A stretch of DNA of 64,000 nucleotides, taken from contig DAIAZB010000030.1 in NCBI GenBank assembly GCA_027443745.1, positions 1-64,000 on the forward strand, written 5' to 3'. The position numbers and the translations under genes were made by a program. Shown here one piece after another: positions 1-6,872 of this stretch. Numbering within the stretch: the stretch's first letter is position 1; each line of letters starts with the position of its first letter. This DNA comes from Thiomonas sp. (GTDB taxonomy: Bacteria > Pseudomonadota > Gammaproteobacteria > Burkholderiales > Burkholderiaceae). Below the pieces are notes generated by a model that saw only the letters and a program-made list of their open reading frames with translations, was not told the origin of the DNA and did not search any database.

Positions 1-966
1 CGCCTCGGCATCGGCTTCCAGGCCGGCAACGGCCTGATCTTCGGCATCGAGCGCGTGCTGGTCATCTGGCTGGCGGCGGTGCTGGTGCTCAAGGGCCAGT
101 TCAGCGCCGGCATGCTGGTGGCCTTTGTCGCCTACGCCGACCAGTTCTCGCGCCGCGCCGCCAGCCTGATCGACCAGTGGAACGACTTCAAGATGCTGGG
201 CCTGCACGCCGAGCGCGTGGCCGACATCGCGCTGACCCCGGCCGAGGCGCAACTCGAGGGCGTGCACGCCGGGCCGCTGCCGGATGCCAGCCTGGAGGTC
301 AAGGCCCTGCGCTTTCGTTACGCCGAGGGCGAGCCCTGGGTGATCGAGGATTGCAGCTTTCGCATCGAGCCCGGCGAGAGCGTGGCCATCGCCGCGCCCT
401 CGGGCGTGGGCAAGACGACCTTGGCCAAGCTGTTGCTGGGCCTGCTGGAGCCGACCGAAGGCCAGATCCTGTTCGGCGGCATCGACATCCGCAAGCTGGG
501 GCTGGCGCGCTATCGCAGCTTGGCGGCGGCCGTGATGCAGGACGACCAACTGTTCGCCGGCTCCATCGCCGACAACATCGCGCTGTTCGACAGCGATGCT
601 TCGCCGCTGAAGGTCGAGGCGGCGGCGCGCCTGGCGCACATCCACGACGAGATCGCGGCCATGCCCATGGGCTACCAGAGCCTGGTCGGCGACATGGGCT
701 CGAGCCTGTCGGGCGGCCAGAAGCAGCGCGTGCTGCTGGCGCGGGCGCTGTATCGCAGACCGAAATTCCTGGTGTTGGACGAAGCGACCAGCCACCTCGA
801 TGTGGCCAAGGAGCGCGAGGTCAACGCCATCGTCAAACGCATGCACTTGACCCGGCTGGTGCTGGCGCACCGGCCGGAGACCCTGGCCAGCGCCGATCGG
901 GTGATCGTGCTGCGGCGGGGTCGCGCCGAGTCAGTCGCCCTGCGCCCACAAGCGGAGGGCGGGTGA
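1..966 (+). CDS. Peptidase-type (CvaB/RaxB-like) ABC exporter, C-terminal part
   Basis: The reading frame is open from the first base, so only the last 321 residues are present; the N-terminal C39 peptidase and most membrane helices lie outside the window. The visible part holds the last transmembrane segment (about residues 15-45) and a full ATPase domain: Walker A SGVGKTT near 134-140, signature LSGGQ near 236-240, Walker B FLVLDEATSHLD near 256-267, and the H-loop AHRPET, a wording typical of bacteriocin exporters of the CvaB/RaxB group. Such proteins cleave double-glycine leaders and export the peptide through the inner membrane, usually with an HlyD adaptor and TolC. A double-glycine peptide gene starts 46 bases downstream, which supports this assignment. 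The peptidase domain itself is inferred, not seen. Confidence 0.85.
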   Translation, partial: RLGIGFQAGNGLIFGIERVLVIWLAAVLVLKGQFSAGMLVAFVAYADQFSRRAASLIDQWNDFKMLGLHAERVADIALTPAEAQLEGVHAGPLPDASLEVKALRFRYAEGEPWVIEDCSFRIEPGESVAIAAPSGVGKTTLAKLLLGLLEPTEGQILFGGIDIRKLGLARYRSLAAAVMQDDQLFAGSIADNIALFDSDASPLKVEAAARLAHIHDEIAAMPMGYQSLVGDMGSSLSGGQKQRVLLARALYRRPKFLVLDEATSHLDVAKEREVNAIVKRMHLTRLVLAHRPETLASADRVIVLRRGRAESVALRPQAEGG

Positions 967-1011
967 AGCCATGCATGAGGCTGTCATGCGGTCCCGTTTA
1001 AATGAGGTTAC

Positions 1012-1176
1012 ATGATGAAAACATTAAGCTCAGAGAATCTGGATTTCATCGTAGGCGGTAGCTCGACGCCCGCTCCTTGCACAACCGGCTCCAACGGAAA
1101 TCAGACCTGTTCCTGCCCAACAGGCACTTACCCTGCACATGTCAATGGTCAAATCGTGTGCGCTAAGCCCGACTGA
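1012..1176 (+). CDS. Double-glycine leader peptide, bacteriocin-like
   Basis: A 54-residue frame with tandem ATG codons (1012 and 1015) preceded by a GAGG ribosome site. The N-terminus MKTLSSENLDFIVGG has the acidic and hydrophobic spacing of double-glycine leaders; cleavage after Gly16 would release a 38-residue peptide beginning SSTPAPC. The mature part has four cysteines (C23, C33, C35, C50), many Thr, Ser and Gly, and ends AKPD. It sits directly after a peptidase-type exporter and is followed by a strong hairpin. The family is not recognised beyond the leader; it could be a class II bacteriocin, a microcin-like toxin or a signalling peptide. The coordinates are certain; the role is inferred from leader and context. 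Confidence 0.75.
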   Translation: MMKTLSSENLDFIVGGSSTPAPCTTGSNGNQTCSCPTGTYPAHVNGQIVCAKPD

Positions 1177-1188
1177 TCGCGAGCCATC

Positions 1189-1215
1189 ACGCGGAGCAGC
1201 AATGCTGCTCCGCGT
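1189..1215 (+). terminator. Perfect 12-bp hairpin after the peptide gene
   Basis: Bases 1189-1200 pair perfectly with 1204-1215 around an AAT loop, 12 bases after the peptide stop. There is no long T run after it, so it is either a factor-independent terminator without a tail or an RNA-stabilising stem that separates the peptide transcript from the next gene. Confidence 0.55.
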
Positions 1216-1247
1216 TCGCAAATAGCAATACACAAAGAGGCCTGAGT

Positions 1248-1985
1248 ATGTGGACAAGAGTCGTTTTGATTCTGATCTTTATCTCGATAAGTGGCATGGC
1301 CAGAGGAGAGATCCGTGCCGTCGATAAAAACCAGCTATTGAAAAATGCCACAAAAGCATTTAATGCCTGTGAAGGCAAGAAAGGCACCAATATCATTGAT
1401 TCAGGCCACATCATCTGTCTGCACGACGAGATTGGCCCATCCATGTTCGTGAAACTGATGCAAGTCCGTGGTGAGATCAAGGAGCGCCCCATTGTCGTCA
1501 TGGCAAGCCCCGGCGGCCGCGTGGATTCGAGCATCGACATCGTCAGGCTGCTTGATAAATTCCATCCCATACCTGTCGTTGGGGAGATGTGTGTTTCAGC
1601 TTGCGCGCAATTTCTCTTCCTTATGGGATCACAGAGGGTTTTACTGCATTGCGGTGTAGTCGCAATGCACGGAGGACCCGGGTCAATAAATGCCAGTCTT
1701 GCAATGCATCTCGATGGCGATGGTGCGCATCAAAGAAACATCGAAGATATATGGCGTTTCAAAGATTTCTACAAAAATAGAAATATCAGCATGGACATGG
1801 TAACCAAGCCCCCGGCTGATATACAGGCTGAGATTGACTCGGGGAAATTGGTATTCTGGCAATGGAGCATCCACAGGCTTGAATCCTTTGGCGTCAAGGG
1901 CATAGTTAGCGACATTAACCCCGATGTCAGGTCGCCAAAGGACTACAACCAGGTTTGCAAGAAGTACTCCATCTACAGGCCGTGA
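1248..1985 (+). CDS. Secreted ClpP/S49-like serine protease fold protein
   Basis: A 245-residue protein with a hydrophobic start (residues 4-17, then MARGE) that looks like a signal peptide, so it is probably periplasmic. The core resembles the COG3904 ClpP-like periplasmic group: a strand and glycine loop VVMASPGGRVDSS near 83-94, the nucleophile segment EMCVSACAQF with Ser117, and MHGG with His141 as candidate second catalytic residue. Several cysteines (C41, C57, C115, C119, C135) could form disulfides. It lies 71 bases after the double-glycine peptide and hairpin in the same direction. A role in processing, immunity or release of the peptide is only inference from position; the fold assignment is better supported than the function. 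Confidence 0.65.
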   Translation: MWTRVVLILIFISISGMARGEIRAVDKNQLLKNATKAFNACEGKKGTNIIDSGHIICLHDEIGPSMFVKLMQVRGEIKERPIVVMASPGGRVDSSIDIVRLLDKFHPIPVVGEMCVSACAQFLFLMGSQRVLLHCGVVAMHGGPGSINASLAMHLDGDGAHQRNIEDIWRFKDFYKNRNISMDMVTKPPADIQAEIDSGKLVFWQWSIHRLESFGVKGIVSDINPDVRSPKDYNQVCKKYSIYRP

Positions 1986-2052
1986 CCTGGACCGAAACCG
2001 TGGACCGAAACCGAAACCGGAAGCCGGGACGGAAACCGAAACCGGGACGGAG
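1986..2052. repeat. Short simple repeat of CCGAAACCG-type units
   Basis: The spacer between the ClpP-like gene and the IS630 end is built from irregular copies of ACCGAAACC and CCGGGACGG. It looks like slippage-derived sequence; no gene or hairpin stands out. Confidence 0.5.
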
Positions 2053-2055
2053 GAA

Positions 2056-2086
2056 GTTACTCATAGGTCAGTAAGTTAGACAACAC
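2056..2086. repeat. IS630 left terminal inverted repeat
   Basis: Pairs with 3125-3155. Outer block GTTACTCA and inner block CAACAC match exactly; seven mismatches lie between them. Confidence 0.75.
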
Positions 2087-2115
2087 GCTGCGAATATGAG
2101 ACGATCCGTTTCACG

Positions 2116-3150
2116 ATGAAACGAGACGGACGCACGTTGGATCACGTCACGCTGGAGACCATCCGCAAGATGGCGGTCCAACGGGTGCGCGAGGGCGAAC
2201 GTCCCAGTTCTGTCATCGCCAGCTTCGGCATGCATCGCTGCACGATCTACGGCTGGCTCAAGGCGGCACGCGGACGCGGCAAAGGATTGAGGGCGCTCGC
2301 GGCGAAGCCGGCCAGCGGACGCCCACGCACCCTGAAAGCCACCCAGGAACACCAAGTCTTTCGCTGGATCAACGGCAAGAACCCGCGGCAGTACGGTTTC
2401 GACTTCGGCCTGTGGACGCGGCAGATCGCCCGCGACCTGATCGCCCAGCGTTTTGGCGTGACGCTGAGTCTGGCGTCGGTGGGCGCGTTGCTGGCGCGGG
2501 TGGGCTTGACTCCGCAAAAGCCGCTGCAGCGGGCGTATCAGCGTGACCCCGACGCGATCGCGCGCTGGCAGCAGGAAACCTACCCGGCGATTGCCCGCCA
2601 AGCCAAGCGGGACCAGGCGGACATCTACTTCTGGGCTGAGTCGGGCTTTCGCGCCGACGCGGTGCAGGGCACGACCTGGGGCGCCAGGGGGCAGACCCCG
2701 GTGGTGTCGGTGCCGGGGCAGCGCCAAGGCATCAGCGCCGCGTCGGCGGTCAGCGCCAAGGGCGCATTCTGGTTCGCCACCTATGCCGGTGGCCTGAACG
2801 GCGCCCTGTTCGTCACCCTGTTGCGCCGGATGATGCGCGGGCGGCGCCAACCGCTGCGCCTGATCGTCGACGGTCTGCCCGCGCACAAGACGCGCGTGGT
2901 GCGGGAGTACGTGGACGAACTCAACGGCAAGCTGACGCTGCATTTCCTACCGGGCTATGCGCCGGATCTCAATCCGGACGAGTTGGTCTGGAGCCACGCC
3001 AAGCGGACCGGCAACGCACGCCGGCCGCTGCTCAGGGGCGAGCGCCTGGAAGAACGGGTGGCGGCGCAGCTCTCCGACATCGGCAAGCGCCCCGGCCTGG
3101 TCCGCTCATTCTTCAGGCATCCAAGTGTTGCCTATATTTCTGACTGCTGA
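2116..3150 (+). CDS. IS630-family transposase with D-to-A change in the catalytic triad
   Basis: A 344-residue protein with an N-terminal helix-turn-helix (about 25-55, IASFGMHRCTIYGWLK), a winged second helix region (about 75-135) and a C-terminal DDE domain. Relatives carry FWDESGFR at the first catalytic position; here the sequence is FWAESGFR, with Ala174 (codon GCT) in place of Asp. The second Asp (LIVDGLPAH) and the third acidic site (LNPDELVW) are present. GAT to GCT is a single-base change, so this looks like inactivation by point mutation in an otherwise full-length gene. The stop lies inside the right terminal repeat, as is common for IS630. Confidence 0.88.
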   Translation: MKRDGRTLDHVTLETIRKMAVQRVREGERPSSVIASFGMHRCTIYGWLKAARGRGKGLRALAAKPASGRPRTLKATQEHQVFRWINGKNPRQYGFDFGLWTRQIARDLIAQRFGVTLSLASVGALLARVGLTPQKPLQRAYQRDPDAIARWQQETYPAIARQAKRDQADIYFWAESGFRADAVQGTTWGARGQTPVVSVPGQRQGISAASAVSAKGAFWFATYAGGLNGALFVTLLRRMMRGRRQPLRLIVDGLPAHKTRVVREYVDELNGKLTLHFLPGYAPDLNPDELVWSHAKRTGNARRPLLRGERLEERVAAQLSDIGKRPGLVRSFFRHPSVAYISDC

Positions 3151-3155
3151 GTAAC
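3125..3155. repeat. IS630 right terminal inverted repeat
   Basis: Reverse complement of 2056-2086 with 24 of 31 matches; it contains the end of the transposase gene. Confidence 0.75.
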
Positions 3156-3830
3156 AACCGGGTCATGCGCCGCTATAAGCAGAGTCGACGCGAGCGGTTC
3201 GATACGATCGACAAGCCTGCGCTCAACCCCTTGCCTGTTCGCTACGAATATGGCGAATGGATCGGCCCACTGCGTGTACCGCCCGACTACCACGTCGCGG
3301 TCAAGAACCACTTCTACTCTGTGCCTTACCGTTTGGTGCAGCAGGAGGTGTATGCACGCTGCACGCCAACCACGGTGGAAATCCTGAGCGGTCGGTCACG
3401 CGTCGCCTCGCACGAGCGGTCTGATGCCATTGGTGAAAAGAGCACCGACCGAGCGCACATGCCCGAACACCATCAGGCCTGGGCCGACCATACGCCCGAG
3501 CGGTATCGACAGTGGGCACAACAGCTCGGTGCCGACGTGCTTGCCGTAGTTGAAAAGCTTCTCGGCGATGCGCGCCACCCAGCGGGGGCGCTCAACGCTT
3601 GCGGCGCGTTGCAGAAGCTCTCACGGACGCACGGCCAAGCGCGCTTTGTGTTGGCTTGCAGCAGGGCCCTGGCCATCCAGTCACCGACCGTCAAAAGCAT
3701 CCGGTCCATCCTGCAGCACCGCTTGGAAAGCCCCCACGGTGAGCGCTCCGTACAGCGACGCTTGCCGTTGCACGGAAACGTTCGCGGCCCGTCCTACTAC
3801 GGTCCCGAGGAGCACGGCCATGCTGACTAA
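3156..3830 (+). pseudogene. istA: istA 3' fragment (IS21 transposase, N-terminal half missing)
   Basis: From about 3174 the frame matches the C-terminal half of an IS21 IstA: DKPALNPLPVRYEYGEW, then YHVAVKNHFYSVPYRLV, and the terminal NVRGPSYYG motif just before the stop. The same blocks occur in the intact IstA at 15.0-16.6 kb. The DNA-binding domain and the DDE catalytic core are absent; the fragment begins at the right end of the IS630 copy. An ATG at 3165 could start translation of about 221 residues, but that product would lack the catalytic part. It overlaps the following istB by 11 bases, the normal IS21 arrangement, so istB is intact although its partner is broken. Confidence 0.85.
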
Positions 3831-4566
3831 CCAGACCCGCCAAGCGCTGCTCACCTTGCGCATGCCAGGCATGGCGCAAGCCTATGAGGATCAGCTCAAC
3901 AACCCAAACGTGCAATCGATGGGCTTCGACGATCGCCTCGGATTGCTGGTCGATGCCGAACTCGCCCAGCGCGAGAATCGGCGCGTGACCCGGCTCCTCA
4001 AGGCGGCCAAGCTGAAGGCGCCCAGTGCTTGTCCCGAGGACATCGACTTCACCGCCAAGCGTGGCATCGACAAGCGGCAGGTGATGGATCTTTTGACGTG
4101 TCAGTGGATCCAGCGTGGCCAGAATGTAGTGATCACGGGATCCACTGGGACGGGCAAGACGTGGCTTGCGTGCGCGCTCGGACGCGAAGCCGCGCGCAAA
4201 AGCTTTACCGTGGACTACCACCGCCTCCCGCGCCTGCTGGAGGACATGGAGATCGCGCACGCAGACGGCAGCCTCCCCAAGTTGCGGACCAAACTCGCCA
4301 AGGCACGCCTCTTGATCCTGGATGATTGGGGTGTCAATCCGATCACCGAGCGGGGTCGGCAGGATCTGCTGGAGGTGATTGATGACCGCGTGCCTGAAGG
4401 GTCGGTACTGATCACCTCTCAGCTCCCGACCAAAGCGTGGCATGACTACCTTGGCGAGCCGACCATTGCAGACGCCATTCTGGACCGCGTCATGCATAAC
4501 AAGCATGCGATCGAGCTGAAAGGTGACTCCATGCGACGACAAGCTCGTCCTGGCGCTCAGGCCTGA
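3820..4566 (+). CDS. istB: IstB, IS21 transposition helper ATPase
   Basis: A 248-residue AAA+ protein of normal IstB length. The N-terminal IstB-specific region (MLTNQTRQALLTLRMPGMAQ) is followed by Walker A GSTGTGKT (107-114), the hallmark LLEDMEIAHADGSL (139-152) and Walker B LLILDDWG (164-171). IstB loads at target DNA and activates IstA. It overlaps the end of the truncated istA, so it is probably translated by coupling in the intact element. It is clearly diverged from the second istB at 16.5-17.3 kb, so the two IS21 elements are different family members rather than recent duplicates. With IstA broken the element cannot move by itself. Confidence 0.9.
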   Translation: MLTNQTRQALLTLRMPGMAQAYEDQLNNPNVQSMGFDDRLGLLVDAELAQRENRRVTRLLKAAKLKAPSACPEDIDFTAKRGIDKRQVMDLLTCQWIQRGQNVVITGSTGTGKTWLACALGREAARKSFTVDYHRLPRLLEDMEIAHADGSLPKLRTKLAKARLLILDDWGVNPITERGRQDLLEVIDDRVPEGSVLITSQLPTKAWHDYLGEPTIADAILDRVMHNKHAIELKGDSMRRQARPGAQA

Positions 4567-5312
4567 AGGTGATCATTGGCCCCGATGCGTGCAGGAACCG
4601 ATGACATTGAGCACCTCGCCGGCGATGACCGGCTGGTAACCCACTCCCTTCCGGGATACAGAGAGTGGTCTGGCCATTACGCCCCTCGTGCAGTGGCCCG
4701 CTGCACGAGGGGCGTCATCCTCGAGGTGATCGCGCCATGCCGCACGACGTGAGGAATCATCTGGCGCGCTCAACCCCAGTGGCCTCGGCACACAAGGAGA
4801 TCTAATACCGACGCTTAGACTCTAGGTGACAGTGCCGTTTGCTACGTAATCGGCAATGGGCTCCATGCGCTCAGCTATGATCGTTCCGGCAGCACGCGAT
4901 GACGCAAGGATTGGCGCAGGAATGCAACGATCAGAGGGACAACGAGGTTCTAATCGGGGTGTAGGCGGAAGCCTACGAGGAGTTGACCGTATCGGATACA
5001 GATTCTTGAAAAGGCTGACCGCCATACTGGTGATAGCTGGCCAGCGCGCTGGCAATCGGTGAGCGGCGCGCTGGCGCTGGCCGCTCGGCTCAATGGCTGG
5101 TGATCTGCTGTTCTGTGTTGATGAGTCAGTCGTATGGGAGCAGTTTAAAGAACTCGATTTGAACTTGCCGTCGTAAGCTCACCCAGCGCTTGCAGCATGC
5201 GCTACCGAATCTCCTGGTCGAACAATCCCAGCGGGCGAGAAATCATGCGGCATCCTCCGAGCGAGTCACGTCACTTCGTCAGCAGTGGCGCGATAGGGAT
5301 TCGCAAACTGCC
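4567..5312. other. Gene-free stretch after the IS21 remnant
   Basis: No convincing gene on either strand. It probably holds the right end of the IS21 element, whose terminal repeat I could not define because the left end is missing. Two hairpins are visible: the 15-bp stem listed separately and a small GTAGGC-GGAA-GCCTAC stem-loop at 4961-4976. Confidence 0.4.
4679..4715. terminator. Perfect 15-bp inverted repeat with 7-base loop
   Basis: Bases 4679-4693 pair without mismatch with 4701-4715 (core GCCCCTCGTGCAG). It lies about 110 bases after istB. There is no T run, so it may be a terminator, a block to readthrough into or out of the IS, or part of the element end. Confidence 0.5.
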
Positions 5313-5327
5313 ATATATACAATTTTA

Positions 5328-5355
5328 TTGCAAATAAATTACATTATATTATGTT
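5328..5355 (+). promoter_or_regulatory. Candidate promoter in AT-rich islet
   Basis: An abrupt AT-rich stretch (about 5313-5372) in GC-rich surroundings precedes the mini-peptide gene. A possible -35 TTGCAA (5328-5333) and -10 TATGTT (5350-5355) are 16 bases apart. The hexamers are weak matches; position and composition are the main support. Confidence 0.35.
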
Positions 5356-5426
5356 GCATTTTTTAACACGGGCGAGTAAAGCCGGCAGTACAGGGGCAAA
5401 CCAAGTTACGATAAAGGAGAACACTA

Positions 5427-5624
5427 GTGAATCGTAAAATTATCAATTTGCTATCTGGGATAATACTTGCTTCCGGCTTGATTGTCACAGCATGGGCAAG
5501 CCCAGCACAGAATGTGAGTGTGAGTCCACAGGTTTCAGTGTGCAAGTACAAAGGGGGTGGTGGCGGATCGTGTACGTGCTCAGGAACGTGCTTTTCGTAT
5601 GGTAATGGTTGCAACTGTGGATGA
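5427..5624 (+). CDS. Secreted glycine- and cysteine-rich mini-peptide
   Basis: A 65-residue frame with GTG start eight bases after an AAAGGAGA ribosome site, a strong reason to believe it is translated. Residues 1-25 form a textbook Sec signal peptide (basic MNRK, hydrophobic core, AWA-SPAQ cleavage). The mature part starts with a short polar linker and ends in a 27-residue block with six cysteines and five consecutive glycines (CKYKGGGGG, SCTCSGTC, GNGCNCG). Such density suggests disulfides or metal binding. The next gene is a DsbA-like thiol oxidase, which fits a disulfide-bonded product. It could be a secreted antimicrobial or toxin-like peptide; no family is recognised. The local AT content differs from the flanks, a sign of transfer. 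Confidence 0.65.
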   Translation: MNRKIINLLSGIILASGLIVTAWASPAQNVSVSPQVSVCKYKGGGGGSCTCSGTCFSYGNGCNCG

Positions 5625-5748
5625 ACGAATAGCAGAAGCCAGATAATCACTTTGGCGCGCAAATCTCAAGCATTGAATTTGCGCGCCTCATAACTACAGT
5701 CAAATTATTTTCCACCCACGTGCGCGGCCATAAAAGATGGAGAATAGC

Positions 5749-6435
5749 ATGCGGAATGCCGGGACATTTCTACAGAACTTTATTTCAGCAGTGCTTGTAA
5801 TTTGCGCAATCCTCGTTACAGCATCTGTTGTTTATCGAAGTTTCAATAGCGATCAACATGGTCGATCGAAGTTTACATATGTCCCTAATTGGAAAAGGCT
5901 GTTGATTGGTCGCCCCGTGTCAATTGGATCATCAAGTGCGCAGATCAAAATTATTGAATTTTCTGATTATCAATGCCCGTACTGCAGGGAATTGGAACCA
6001 CAATTAATCGACCTGGCAAAGAAGTATCCTGCAAGATTCGCCATAGTTAGATACAATTTTCCGCTTGTGAAAATTCACTCGGGTGCACTTCCTGCAGCAG
6101 TTGCATCGGTGTGCGCAGGCGCGCAACATGTATATTATAAATTTCAACAGGAAATGTTTAGAGCAAAATTGATTAACATTAAGCGAAGCGATATCGTTGC
6201 ACTAGCTCGGAGTGCGCATGTTCCTAACGTACAAGAATTCAAAGAATGCTTAGGCACAAAATCCGCAATTCGAAAAGTTGATCAAGACATCAGAATTGGT
6301 AAACGAATAGGTGTCACAGGTACGCCTACCATGATTATAAATGGCAAGTTAGTTGAGGGATTCTATAGTGCGCATGCAATTCGCGAGATGGCAAACGAAT
6401 CGCACAATACAAGCTACTTGGCGCGTTTATTTTAG
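5749..6435 (+). CDS. DsbA-like thioredoxin-fold protein, membrane anchored
   Basis: I place the start at 5749 because GGAG lies six bases upstream; an ATG at 5737 in frame is possible. The 228-residue product has one N-terminal membrane segment (about 11-28), then a thioredoxin fold with the redox motif CPYC (in FSDYQCPYCRE), a helical insertion, and the cis-proline segment VTGTPTMIING. This is the DsbA/BdbD-like Thioredoxin_4 arrangement, which introduces disulfides into exported proteins. A helical-domain cysteine pair (CAG, ECLG) is also visible. It is AT-rich like the mini-peptide gene before it, and the likely substrate is that peptide; this link is inference from neighbourhood. Confidence 0.8.
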   Translation: MRNAGTFLQNFISAVLVICAILVTASVVYRSFNSDQHGRSKFTYVPNWKRLLIGRPVSIGSSSAQIKIIEFSDYQCPYCRELEPQLIDLAKKYPARFAIVRYNFPLVKIHSGALPAAVASVCAGAQHVYYKFQQEMFRAKLINIKRSDIVALARSAHVPNVQEFKECLGTKSAIRKVDQDIRIGKRIGVTGTPTMIINGKLVEGFYSAHAIREMANESHNTSYLARLF

Positions 6436-6872
6436 CGACCCTCGTTGATCGGTCACGCGCCCGATCCTTGTGCTTATACGTTGTCCGGAATGTTCAAAGC
6501 CAGTTCGGAAAGAGGCTTACATGGCGCCATCGCGCGTACGAGGTGCGACGACGCGCGTAGGCAATAATGGTTGGAGCGATAGGACGTCGCCTCCGCTAGG
6601 TAGCGCCGTGCGAACTTGGCCTGCCGGATCGCGCGGTTGTGGCCGCTGATGGTGGCTCGAGTATGACAGGGACAAGACTTCGTGCAGGGGCGCGCAGCGA
6701 ATGCAAACGCGTTTTCAACTGAAAACTCATATTGTCGCCTCCTGCACTTGGCGGTACGTTCGAGACACCACGTTTCGACGTCGCCCAGCGACAGGAGGCA
6801 GCCCCATTTGAGCGCGATATGTCCAGCCCGAGCGATAACTGAGTTCATTGGATAGCAGTGAGGAACACGACG
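6436..6872. other. Intergenic region without supported gene
   Basis: About 430 bases between the DsbA-like gene and the permease. A minus-strand frame exists but lacks a ribosome site, recognisable motif or normal composition. No hairpin of note was seen. Confidence 0.4.

Larger units (their letters stand above)
2056..3155 (+). mobile_element. IS630-family insertion sequence, probably inactive
   Basis: Imperfect 31-bp terminal inverted repeats (2056-2086 and 3125-3155, 24 of 31 positions matching, both outer ends GTTACTCA) bracket a single transposase gene. Total length is 1100 bases, normal for IS630. The usual TA target duplication is not evident at the two tips. The right end abuts the middle of an IS21 istA gene, whose 5' half is missing on the left side, so insertion was accompanied or followed by a deletion. 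The transposase lacks its first catalytic Asp, so the copy is probably dead. Confidence 0.8.

Noticed and set aside
6474..6848. Minus-strand 124-codon frame between the DsbA-like and permease genes
   Set aside because: No ribosome site, odd composition with scattered Cys and Arg, no recognisable domain.
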